64,000 nucleotides of DNA from Molanna angustata (Eukaryota > Arthropoda > Insecta > Trichoptera > Molannidae). A program made the translations under genes and the position numbers. The notes under the pieces are model-generated. The model saw only the letters and a program-made list of their open reading frames with translations. It did not search any database and was not told where the DNA came from. Shown piece after piece: positions 54,576 through 64,000 of the stretch. The DNA lies in NCBI GenBank assembly GCA_963576475.1, contig OY754973.1:11575253-11639252 (forward strand), given 5' to 3'. The number at the start of each line of letters is the position of its first letter. Position 1 is the stretch's first letter.

Positions 54576-54772
54576 TGTTATGAAATTAAGTACTATTAAA
54601 AAGAACCCAAATTGAAAATAAGAACCCAAGAAAAATGAAAACAAAAGATTTGAGTAGTGAGTTAAAAAAACTAGACAAAACCTTGTAAAAATATAAATTG
54701 TAGAAATATAAATTGTAAAAATAAATAAGACTTTGAACCATAATAAAATAAATAAATATAAATTTCGGTACA
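54576..54772 (+). repeat. 3' LTR, 197 bp
   Basis: Identical to the 5' LTR over its full length. Followed by the TSD ATAT (54773-54776). Confidence 0.97.
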
Positions 54773-54779
54773 ATATTAT

Positions 54780-55595
54780 TATACATATAATTAGTTTTCT
54801 TAACACATACCCAATAATAATAACCATTAATATCAAACGAAGCTCAAAACTAATTTTCTACTAACCATTTATACAAATTTCATCTCCCATTCTTAATCTC
54901 TCACTGACGGAATTAATTAAATACTGCGGTTTCAATCTGAGTGTCTTGAACTAAATTAGGCATGCTCCCTGCAGGATATCTATAAAACTATTCATCACCT
55001 CTGCGTATTACGTATAACCTTACAACAATCACTACCTGATGTCTGAATAATGTATAGTTTAGAAGCAAGCGAAAAAAACTTGTAATAAAATAAGGAATAG
55101 TGAGTAATATTGCGTGGCGGAGAATTTTCTCTGTAAATATACAAGGAAGGCATCAATAAGTGAAGTGGGTTTTGTATTGGGAAAGTTGGTAAGAAGTAGT
55201 AACAATAAACTGAGAAATTCGATTAATACTCCCTCTCTTATACCGTTACATTATCTAACACATCGTTTACTTTACTTTTTTGCCCCAAACGTGGTGTTTG
55301 TGTAACAGAATCGTCGGTAAGAAGCAAAGGAGACTTAAATAGATGAAAATAGGTAGAACATTTAATATATTATTCTCAAATAAATAAATATATTTTCAAA
55401 TTTAGCAAAACATCCACATCTGATATTTAAATATGTGGTTGAAAATATTATTTTGTAGACATGATTTCGAGTATAAAACACATGTTAATTAATGAAAGCT
55501 TGTTTTGTACAACGTGAGATTGATAAAAAACTAATTATAATTCGAATATTTTTTTAATCGCGTTTATATTGCATATTTATAAGGACTGTTGCTTT
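54780..55595. other. Non-coding flank
   Basis: TTAGTTTTCTTAACACAT at about 54789 resembles ATAGTTTTCTTAACATAT just before the element, a short pre-existing repeat in the target. Otherwise no feature was recognised. Confidence 0.4.
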
Positions 55596-55599
55596 CATT

Positions 55600-55908
55600 T
55601 AATGTATGGCGAACCAAACGTTGTCAAATAGGTACATCAAAATACAACGTCTACGTTGGCTCGGACACGTTTGTAGAATAAAGGATAGCCGGGTCCCAAA
55701 GAAAGTATTGGACACCTGTCCTGAAGGAAGAAGAAGCAGAGGGAGATCTAGGATGAGATGACTGGGTGACATAGAGGGAGATATAAAAGCGATCGGACAG
55801 ACAAAATGGAGGAGACTTGCTGCCGACAGGGCGGGATGGAGGCAGTTTCTTGAGGAGGCCAAGGTCCACAGCGGTCTGAAGCGCCATTGCTGATGATGAT
55901 GATGTTGC
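55600..55908 (+). mobile_element. RTE-type LINE 3' end, subfamily 2
   Basis: AATGTATGGCGAACCAAACG, ACAACGTCTACGTTGGCTCG, GACACCTGTCCTGAAGGAAG and GCGCCATTGCTGATGATGAT closely match 15045-15350, with AGGTAC inserted near 55629. It ends in the TGATGA tail. Coding is broken by stops. Confidence 0.88.
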
Positions 55909-55949
55909 TTTAATTGTTTACAAATAAACTTATTTCTCAATATATGGCG

Positions 55950-56235
55950 TTACAAAAAAAGGTTTCTTCGTAACTTCATAGATGGCAATAGTATAATTCC
56001 TTACATTTAGGTGAATTGTTACACATTATTCAAATATATAGAACTTTCAAGATTTACATTGATAAGGGAACTCAACAAGAAGGCATAATTGGTGAACGTT
56101 GCGCAAGCGCATAAAGTGATCACATAAAGTAGCCGATGACAGGTCGTAAGCCCTGTAGGTGCCTTGAGTTTCTGGTTTTTCTATATAATATTCCAACTTC
56201 GTCTCTTTTGAGATGTTAAAAAGATTGTCCATAAA
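55950..56235 (-). mobile_element. Family H repeat, minus strand
   Basis: AGATGGCAATAGTATAATTC..., AAGGCATAATTGGTGAACGT, TGCGCAAGCGCATAAAGTGA, CGATGACAGGTCGTAAGCCC and TTCCAACTTCGTCTCTTTTG are the reverse of 13570-13895. It is more diverged than the other copies. Confidence 0.6.
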
Positions 56236-56239
56236 AATA

Positions 56240-56930
56240 ATTATAATTATTTTTGTTTATATAGAGATGATTTACATATAAAAAAAATTCGTTAAAATAA
56301 TGCAGCAAAAATTTCTCGCTCTTTTGTGTTTTGGAATAAAATTATGTATGAGAGATAAGTCAATGAAATTTACAAGATAAATATAATATAATAAAATTAG
56401 CAAGTAAAAAAAAGGTGAAAAAAAATTGGACGAAAATTTTTAAGTGAATATTTTCTTTAAATCGTCCTCAATTTTTTTAAAATAATAGTAATTGTAACTA
56501 GTTTTGTGATTCATCTTTTTTTCATGGCGCGATGGCATCAGACCGGCCCACAAGTGTTTTTGTCACTGAGGTCACTTATTAACCTATTTCGAAAAAAAAA
56601 TCTAGCATCTATCTTAATAATTCCTGCATACAAAAAATCGCGGAACGTATACTCGCATAAGGGTATTCAGGTACCCCCAGGTGTGCTCTTCCTGTAGACT
56701 TTCGCTTGATTGTACTTTTTGTAACAACCAGTTTATATAATATATTATATATTCAGAAAACGGTATCAGTAATAGTTTGTAATTAGAAGCAACAGATACA
56801 CCATCTAGTTGGAGACCTCCTAGAAGGCCATCGGCCATCAAAAAGATGGAGGGACAATTAGACGTCCATGTCTTAAAAATAAGATCCGAGAAATAACAGT
56901 ACGCCGTCTTTATATACAGTCCAAAAAGAA
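56240..56930. other. Mostly unassigned; short RTE-like relic near 56800
   Basis: GTTGGAGACCTCCTAGAAGG, CCATCGGCCATCAAAAAGAT and GGAGGGACAATTAGACGTCC (56808-56865) resemble the relic on the minus strand at 14700-14790 (RPxKxW region). The rest is AT-rich. Confidence 0.3.
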
Positions 56931-56939
56931 GGTTATTTA

Positions 56940-57320
56940 TTCAAAGCCAAAAAAGCAAAGAATAATCTGTAATAGAACGTTGCATGACAGGGTCAGAAAT
57001 GAGGACATATGGAAAGAATTTAAGATAACGAAAGATGTCATTAATAGAAAGAAAGTGAACACATTGAGATAGTTTGGCCACATGGGGAGAATGAATGAGA
57101 AACGCCTGAAAAAGAAAATATACATTGCGGACAGGAATGGAATGAGAATCGGGGCCGCCCAAGGAAGGGATGGCATGTCTATGTGAACGGTATTTAGAAA
57201 TACGGAAATGTTTGAAGCGTGAACAACAGACGAACATGATGTATGAATGTGAGTTAAGATAGAAATAAGTGACGTTTGATTCTCTGTGCCTACCCCGTGA
57301 GGGACACAGGTTATGTAAAA
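56940..57320 (+). mobile_element. RTE LINE 3' fragment, subfamily 1, decayed
   Basis: AATGAGGACATATGGAAAGA, GAAAGTGAACACATTGAGAT then AGTTTGGCCACATGGG, GGGGCCGCCCAAGGAAGGGA and CTGTGCCTACCCCGTGAGGG match 6540-6900 and 30530-30880. Stops and shifts are present. Confidence 0.8.
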
Positions 57321-57892
57321 AAAGTAAACATTGCAGAAAAAATTATAACCATTCATCTATCACTAAGAGTTGACTAAAGAAAAACAAGTAATTCCAAATT
57401 CGTATCTTACTGGAGGCAAGTCCCTTTGGAGTGTTCAGAAACTCAGAAAAGTTAAGTAAACCAGACTCCGAAGTAAACCTCGCCTTACCACCCCTAATCA
57501 AACTTTTTACGTATTTTCCCCCTCGACTTACCAAATACTTTGATAAGCTCTTTCACGATTCAAATTTATGACCGCATTTTCACCGAAAACAAATCCATAT
57601 TTAAGTAATTATACGTGTGATTTTGGCTATCGCGTTTCAACGGGGAGAAAAATCTGATTACTTGGGTGGGATATATTTAATGCGAATTGTCGACACCGCC
57701 TTACTTTTGTCGCAAATATCGTGTTTTGTTTAAACGTTTTTACACTACTATCGAATATGATATTCGTAATTATTTTATGTACCTTTTCACAGAAATTTCT
57801 GGTCGAATTTATAATATATAGAGAGCATAATAATATGAGTTTCTTCTTGACGTGTGTGATATATTTATCAAATCTGAATACACAGGTATAAC

Positions 57893-58393
57893 CGAATATT
57901 TTTATTATTGCATATGCGCAAACATTGGATTTTTTTCCCTGTCGGGAGTCAAAGATATTTTTTAACAGATTTTTAATTATCTCAATAGAGACGAAGTTGG
58001 AATATTTATTGTAGGAGAACCGGGAAATCAAGGCACCTACAGAGCTTACGACCTGTCATCGGCTGGTTTACGTGATCACTTTATGCGCTTGCGCAACGTT
58101 CACCAATTATGCCTTTTAATGAGATCCCTATCAATTCAATTTTGAAAGTTCTATATATTGTAATACTGAAGCGAAAAGAATTTTAGTATTACAATATATA
58201 GAACTTTCAAAATTGAATTGATAGGGATCTCATTAAAAGGCATAATTGGTGAACGTTGCGCAAGCGCATAAAGTGATCACGTAAACCAGCCGATGACAGG
58301 TCGTAAGCCCTGTAGGTGCCTTGATTTCCCGGTTCTCCTACAATAAATATTCCAACTTCGTCTCTATTGAGATAATTAAAAATCTGTTAAAAA
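57893..58393. mobile_element. Foldback pair of family H copies with 13-bp direct repeats
   Basis: Arms 57958-58167 and 58185-58394 are reverse complements over 210 bp with a single mismatch seen (CAGAGC versus CAGGGC), joined by a 17-bp spacer (GAAGCGAAAAGAATTTT). ACACAGGTATAAC at 57880-57892 and 58394-58406 flanks the whole, which looks like a TSD. The segment 57893-57957 (CGAATATTTTTATTATTGCA, CCCTGTCGGGAGTCAAAGAT) is also part of the family, as at 63840-63905. Confidence 0.85.
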
Positions 58394-58544
58394 ACACAGG
58401 TATAACACTGCTTTTTTGTTCAGTTATTTACAATAAAGTAATAGGCATTTCCAAGAGTTCGAAATATTCTTACTAAGCGCCCCCACATTTAAAAAATATA
58501 TCATACTTAAAACTTCATCCTCATAATCTTAATAAAAACTTAAT

Positions 58545-58675
58545 TTTATTTTTTATTTTTTATTTAAGAAACACTAACAGAGAAATTGACATTAAAAAAC
58601 ACAAAATATATAAATTTAAAATAACATGTAAGGTCAACTCTCCAATTACGAGTGCCTGCAGCATGTTATATTAAA
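58545..58675 (-). repeat. Retroelement 3' tail, minus strand
   Basis: ATTTTTTATTTAAGAAACAC, ATAACATGTAAGGTCAACTC and GAGTGCCTGCAGCATG correspond to 48297-48405. Confidence 0.5.
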
Positions 58676-58679
58676 ATAC

Positions 58680-59190
58680 CTATGATAAGGTGGTAGGAGG
58701 AGAAAAAGGGGACAAATTCAAGGACCACAGTTGATTCTAGGATTAATACACTGAACACATTTATATATACAATTTCACTCATCATTCACACAATATCTCA
58801 CCATAATATTATGTAACTATTCTTAACATATCTTAATATACTACAATAACTCCAATGATAACCTTTAATTGGCTTTATTTAGTCAAATCGTCTTGATTTT
58901 ATATAATTTATTATATGCTGTATGTTGTACTCTAAATAAATAAATAAATACTATATCTTAATATTATATTGCACGCGTAAACTATATTCAATAACTAGAC
59001 TAACACGGTGTTGATGATACGAGTCGTTCTTACGGGATGAGCACGATGGCATTCGTATGACCTCGGTCAATCCCGTGTTTCACGAAGACATCCGACTGTC
59101 TCCGAGGATGTACATCAATAGTTTATGGGTGATAGAAAAAACCATATACCACAATCTGTTTGGGTGTATGGCGGAATCTTGACAATAATC
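58680..59190. other. Unassigned stretch
   Basis: GAGCACGATGGCATTCGTAT and ACATCCGACTGTCTCCGAGG near 59040-59110 are locally GC-rich but match nothing I recognise. Confidence 0.3.
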
Positions 59191-59194
59191 TTGT

Positions 59195-59355
59195 CGGCAT
59201 TCGTGTTTCAGTTGATTTCAGTCTGGATATGTGAGATATTTAATATCGTAAGTCTCCAGAATGTGGAAACTTGTTATTGGTGTTTGTTAAATAAATATTT
59301 GACCTAGTACCTTTTAGTTGCCCGAGAAGTAATATAAAATAAAATAAAAATAATA
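59195..59355 (+). mobile_element. SINE family C, head degraded
   Basis: TTCAGTCTGGATATGTGAGA, GTAAGTCTCCAGAATGTGG, AACTTGTTATTGGTG, CCTTTTAGTTGCCCGAGAAG and an AAATAAAATAAA tail match the family C body and 3' end. Confidence 0.75.
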
Positions 59356-61365
59356 CGATACAAAAATAAGGCATTTTTTAAAAACATATTTGGAAAAATC
59401 TGTCGGGATGTTCTATTCTAAATGATAAAACATATTAAAATACTCGAGGATTCCGCACGTCAGATAAGTACCAACGTACTTTTCAAACAAAATATTTTTC
59501 CCTAATAAGGTCTACTTAGCACAAGATCTTTCTCAGAAAACCTCTTCACAAATTTCTCCGTTATGATTTATAATATTAAATTTTGTAGAAAGAAATACAT
59601 TGTTATGTCAAAACTTCACAATTCGTGTATAAATATTAATGTATTAATTATAAAATTTCTTCAAATATGAACCATAACTTATTCGATGTTTTGATAATTT
59701 TTACACACGCTAATCTATGATGTAGTGTATTTTTACACATATGTTTATGAAGTAATGAAACTGAAATAAAAAATATTCAAAACAAAACAGACTGGCGTAA
59801 AACAACGTAAAAAGATTTTTTTAATATTTTTTTATGTAATACAACAATGTAATATACTATACAATGTAATAATAGAAATATACTATTTTTGTTTTCAATT
59901 ACGAAACGCTACAGGTAGTCCTCATTTGTAAGAAATTTTTACCTATGATAAATTCATATCAAACCTCCCATTCTTCACTTGGAATATTTACTAGTTTTTT
60001 TTTTTCGATTATTTACAGTTCAATTTCTGCGCCATTTACGTTTAAAATACATCTCTTTAAAAATACCCGGTAACGAGTAATCGAAAGAACTCCCCGTGTA
60101 GATTTCCCGCGAGAATTCGCAAACAAAAATGAGTTTTTCTTCCGATTAAGCCTAATTAAAAAATGTGTTGTGAAAAGAAATTGGTAAAAAGTAACTGATA
60201 CAAATTGAAAATATTTTTAAGCGTATGTACATTGTGTTATTTTACAATATTTTATTTTTCCGATATAGCAATACATTGGTAATAGGTAACGAATTCAGTC
60301 AAATGTGTAGATTTTTGACACTTACAAAAATTTCTCTAGAAAATGATGTAGCCGCACTTGTAGTTGTTTTGATAATTAAATCATATTCAACGTTGTGCTA
60401 TTTTCTTTCGAAAAATCCAAAAAATTTAATTAAATATTCTTTTTTGCATTGTTTCAAGTTTTGGAGTTCTTTAGTATCCTTTTTGAAAAAAATGTGATTT
60501 CAATTGAAGTCGATAGAATTTATATTTAGTTAAGGTTGAACATGAAATTTCAATGTACCTACACCTTACTAACATAATAATGCACTTTCAGTTTTTTATG
60601 TGTACTTATATGTGTTGAGAAATTGATGTGAAATAAAGACGTTTAAAATTGAAAGCATCATAAATCTTTTCAACGAATGCCAACGCAATGGAGAGTAAAA
60701 ATAGATTTTCATAAAATGTGCAGTAAGATTTTTATTTCTGGAAATCCATTTTCAATCTCACGAAAATATTTTGTTACAATCGTTAATCGGTGCATTACCT
60801 TCGATGGAATCGCTGAAATACACATTATGATCTCTACTTCTACAACAATTTTTAGCTATCAAATAGGTATTTGTTGATTTGTATCTTCTCTTTACAAATC
60901 CGCTGGTGCAAAGGATCAAGCTGTACCTGGCGTCCCATTGTGCACCTCCAGACGAGACAGGAATGAAACGTTTCATAGTCCATTCACAGTTGAGCTGGGG
61001 GAGAGAGGGTATTCAGCAAACAGAACTTGTTCAGCACGAATATGGCATACATTATTTGTGGTTTCCATTGCACTCATTGAAAACCACGGACCGCGACAAA
61101 CACTGAGTGCGTCCTCCCATGCGAAAACCGAGAATGCGAACAACTGTTAAAATGGCCTCGTTCATACCTCAAACTCCTCCATTCCTCAACTACATACAAA
61201 CCGACCGACTTTACAATGTTATATGAGAATTCCTACAATGAAAAGCCTATTCATCGAAGAAATATAGCAGATCTACTAGAAATCGCTGCAAAGCTTCTTA
61301 TAGCTTTTCGTGCAACTACCTAATAGGTTGGTGGTATCTCAAATATTAATTACATTAGTATTAAC
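59356..61365. other. ~2 kb without recognised features
   Basis: AT-rich. A locally GC-richer part at about 60895-61150 has short frames with no recognisable domain; it could be a host exon or untranslated region, but I have no positive support. Confidence 0.35.
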
Positions 61366-61770
61366 CAGGGGGGCAAGTTTGGTTCAATCGGCGAAATCAA
61401 AACCCTCGTGATTACCCATATCATGGATATAATTATTATAAGGAGTTCTACAATATCTTTAGATGTCATAAAACTCCGCCGACCGCCGTGGCATAGTTGG
61501 TAAGCCGTTTAGTCTCTGTGCGGGCGTCCTGGGCTCGATTCCCAGCAGAGAATAAATTTATTTAAATTTATTTCTCACGTAAATATTGCTTCTCTGGGCT
61601 GGAAACACTGGTTAGTTGGAAGAAATTGCCATACGGTAATAAACTCGCCACTTGCGCAGGGTGCAAGGAAGTGTTCATTATTATTATTATCTCCATACGA
61701 TAATTATATCCATGATATAGGTAATCACTAGGGTTTTGATTTCGCTGGTCGAACCAGACTTGCCCCCCAG
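61366..61770. mobile_element. Palindromic MITE, family F, with SINE in the loop
   Basis: GGGGGGCAAGTTTGGTTC, GGCGAAATCAAAACCCTC and ATTACCCATATCATGGATAT at the left are mirrored at the right by ATATCCATGATATAGGTAAT, AGGGTTTTGATTTCGC and GAACCAGACTTGCCCCCC. The arms are about 75 bp and the centre (61478-61690) is occupied by SINE D. Without the SINE it is about 190 bp. Confidence 0.85.
61478..61690 (+). mobile_element. tRNA-derived SINE, family D, complete
   Basis: Head GCCGACCGCCGTGGCATAGT with A box TGGCATAGTTGG and B box GGGCTCGATTCCC, body CTCTGGGCTGGAAACACTGG and AATTGCCATACGGTAATAAA, CTCGCCACTTGCGCAGGG, (TTA)n tail. CTCC at 61474-61477 and 61691-61694 is a short TSD; removing the SINE rejoins the family F palindrome as AAACTCCATACG, matching the order seen at 26985-26995. 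Confidence 0.88.
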
Positions 61771-61774
61771 AATT

Positions 61775-63140
61775 CCATTTTAAATAAACCTACCTATAGG
61801 TATAATAGACGAAATTCGTAATTAAAATTATTTTTTTTTATCTCAGTGAAACACAAAAGCCGTAGAAAAAGCTTTTTAGAAGGAATATTAAAATTAGAAA
61901 AAGGGTGTAAAAAATTTTTGTTATAATATATCTAAAACATGTCCAACCGAAAAAGGTTATTTTCTGTATTGATTAGAAATTACACAAAAGTTACTTTTAA
62001 TTAGTTACACAGGCTGCCATTAACTTGAATATTTTCACAATTCTACAAATCGATGCATAATAATTCTTATTGACTCCTCCATTCCATATCGTCTAGTCTA
62101 CATATAGGCACTGTTTCGTTCCAAGTATATTTTTCCATCCCTTCAGTCTTATCTAATTAACTACCAATAACGATTTATTGACGTCGTTTTGTTTCTCGGC
62201 AACTGAAGAAAATATTTCTTCTCTGTGTTTTTTTTTTCCCTCGCCTAATTGCTACGTTTAACGATTAAACAAGGTATTTTAGACATGGATATCCATTTAT
62301 CTCACTTAAACGAATCCATAGTTGACAAGGACATTTTATTTCCACTTTGTTAAGTAATTTTCAATTTGTCTTTGTTTATATTTAGAACAACAATAACAGC
62401 AGACACGAAAGGTTTTAGATCAGATATAATCAGAGAGTTGTTTTGTCAGCTAATAAAATTTTTGATAACGAAACTAACATGCAAAGATAATGTGGTGACT
62501 TTTAGTTTCACAGCATCCTACCAAGCAGTAGCGGAATTGCTTATAGAAGCCGAAAATCTTGGCTTGCCTTAATTCAAGACCTAATATTTTTTTATTGTTT
62601 TATTGCAACCATACTACAAGATTGGAAATTGAAACGTATTTATACAATGCTTTACAGGGTCACAAATGTTGATAGTATTTTTGGCATATTATGATTTAAA
62701 AAAATATTCATCATAGCCACAAATTAGGAACAACGATGCTAAAAAACCTTAAATTTTTGATATTCTCAATGAATTCGGGGTTTGCGTATTCCGAAGGTTC
62801 TAGGCACACTCCTGCTGCCAAGCCGCAGTGTTGCAACTGTAATCAATAAAAGTCGTCCGTATCTATTAGGTACCTATTCTTATAATTTATTCATACTGCC
62901 TGAGTTTGTGTATTTAAGACCCTTGTTTATGTCTTTGACCTTGAGCATACGATTTAACACAAATATGCACACTTATTCATTGTAAGTTTTAATTATATAT
63001 TCATTTTATTTTACATTGTTATTATAATTTGTAAACTATGGAAAATATTATTTAAGGTTACATATAATATGTAGTTGTTTTATAAAAAACATAAAAACTC
63101 AAATTTAATTTGCTACTCTAAAACTAATTTTATGTCCTAT
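61775..63140. other. No recognised features
   Basis: AT-rich. A 68-codon frame at 62366-62572 has no recognisable domain. Confidence 0.35.
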
Positions 63141-63142
63141 TC

Positions 63143-63301
63143 TGATTCGTCTAAATTTATCAGTCTGAATTTTAGTATACGAAAAATGTCAAAAAATTGA
63201 CTGCATCTATACGGGAATCATTACTTCACACTACGTGGATAAAATCCTTTTATCCACGGTCGCCCTTTGTATTAGACGTTTTCGTATTCTGAAACGAATC
63301 A
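63143..63301. mobile_element. Short MITE, family E, copy 2
   Basis: TGATTCGTCTAAATTTATCA at the start and TTCTGAAACGAATCA at the end form short imperfect TIRs; the interior matches 48596-48753. Confidence 0.65.
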
Positions 63302-63644
63302 ATTTCAAAGGTACGGTCTACAAAAAACAAAAAAAAAACGAAAATTACCAAACAAGTGTAAAATAACATAAAAGAAAACTGAATAAGGATACAAAAATAA
63401 AATAATACATTCAATATTATTTAAGCAAATAAATAGATGCACACAAACAAGGATGTTTAGGAGAGGACAATGGATAGTAATGGAAAAATTAGGAAAAAAT
63501 CAATTATCCAGAAAGCCTCAATACATTCCTTATTATTCCCGATGAGCAAAACATGTCAAGATCTGCGAATTTTGCATCAAACTGATATATAAATAAATAA
63601 ATCATTTCATCAAAAATAACGGAAATAAATCGTTTCTTTCGAAC

Positions 63645-63905
63645 TTTCAAAAATTGAATTGAAAGGGATCTCATTAAATAGGCATAATTGGTGAACGTTG
63701 CGTTAGCGGATAAAGTGATCACGTAAACCAGCCGATGACAGGTCGTAAGCCCTGTAGGTGCCTTGATTTCCCGGTTCTCCTACAGTAAATATTCTAACTT
63801 CGTCTCTATTGAGATAATTAAAAATCTGTTAAAAAATATCTTTGACTCCCGACAGGGAAAACAATCCAATGTTTGCGCATATGCAATAATAAAAATATTC
63901 GAATA
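63645..63905 (-). mobile_element. Family H repeat, minus strand
   Basis: GGCATAATTGGTGAACGTTG, GATCACGTAAACCAGCCGAT, CGGTTCTCCTACAGTAAATA, AAAATCTGTTAAAAAATATC, TTTGACTCCCGACAGGGAAA and GCGCATATGCAATAATAAAA match the right arm of 57958-58394 plus its outer flank. Confidence 0.75.
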
Positions 63906-64000
63906 AATCATTTAATTTAACTTAATACCTTCTAATGTATGAAACAGGAACAAATATTGTATATCACCAAATCTATGATATGTATATAATATTTACTCTC

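Larger units (their letters stand above)
48902..54772 (+). mobile_element. Ty3/Gypsy LTR retrotransposon, complete, young
   Basis: Two 197-bp LTRs (48902-49098 and 54576-54772) bound the element, each TGTTATGAAATT...TTCGGTACA and, compared base by base, identical. A 4-bp TSD, ATAT, is at 48898-48901 and 54773-54776. A primer-binding site follows the left LTR and a purine-rich tract precedes the right one. Gene order is gag, protease, RT, RNase H, integrase, which is Ty3/Gypsy order; then comes an extra macrodomain-CCCH module in the integrase frame. There is no envelope gene. Identical LTRs mean recent insertion. A small deletion near 52918 breaks pol, so this copy would need help in trans. 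Confidence 0.95.

Noticed and set aside
60879..61150. Possible host exon in a locally GC-rich patch
   Set aside because: Two overlapping frames with no domain, no convincing splice sites and no similarity that I recognise.

Overview
This is AT-rich eukaryotic DNA, most likely from an insect. Lepidoptera is my best guess, from recurring TAGGTACCTA-type motifs, an R1-clade LINE, many RTE-type LINE 3' ends, several tRNA-derived SINEs, and Helitron ends of the ...CGAAGTTCGCCGGGT(CAG)CTAG type. That assignment is inference. I found no intact host gene. Nearly everything recognisable is a transposable element, a relic of one, or a tandem repeat. The only possible host coding trace is a weak minus-strand fragment at 12.57-13.12 kb.

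Layout. 0.3-3.7 kb: a tRNA-SINE, then a non-autonomous Helitron (1621-3725) carrying a ~140-bp tandem repeat and an 18-bp minisatellite. 4.7-6.9 kb: two terminal-inverted-repeat (TIR) elements that share a terminus, then an RTE 3' end. 7.35-11.33 kb: a TIR transposon filled with 36 head-to-tail copies of a 103-bp satellite. 11.7-24.8 kb: a mosaic of MITEs, RTE fragments on both strands, SINEs and LINE tails, with a 612-bp insertion inside a SINE. 25.1-27.4 kb: a TIR element carrying a nested MITE, then a reversed RTE carrying a nested palindromic MITE. 29.2-33.3 kb: a SINE and a damaged R1-clade LINE, itself interrupted by an RTE. 33.5-48.8 kb: more LINE fragments, two further copies of the family-B TIR element, a long (AAAT)n tract, SINEs and a small MITE. 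48.90-54.77 kb: a complete young Ty3/Gypsy LTR retrotransposon. 55.6-64 kb: RTE fragments, a 210-bp-arm palindrome, and a palindromic MITE with a SINE in its loop.

The most notable object is the LTR retrotransposon. Its two 197-bp LTRs are identical base for base. Its Gag starts with a SAP-like motif and ends with a CCHC knuckle. Pol has protease, RT, RNase H and integrase. Downstream of the integrase, in the same reading frame, are a macrodomain resembling the TARG1/OARD1 ADP-ribosyl hydrolase class and a CCCH zinc finger (C-X7-C-X5-C-X3-H). An element-encoded ADP-ribose-handling module next to an RNA-binding-type finger suggests a host-interaction function. A small deletion in the integrase zinc-binding region puts this copy out of frame, so it is probably not autonomous as sequenced.

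Many insertions are nested with recognisable target-site duplications (TSDs), so their order can be read: RTE into R1, MITE into element B1, palindromic MITE into RTE, SINE into palindromic MITE, and an unknown element into a SINE.
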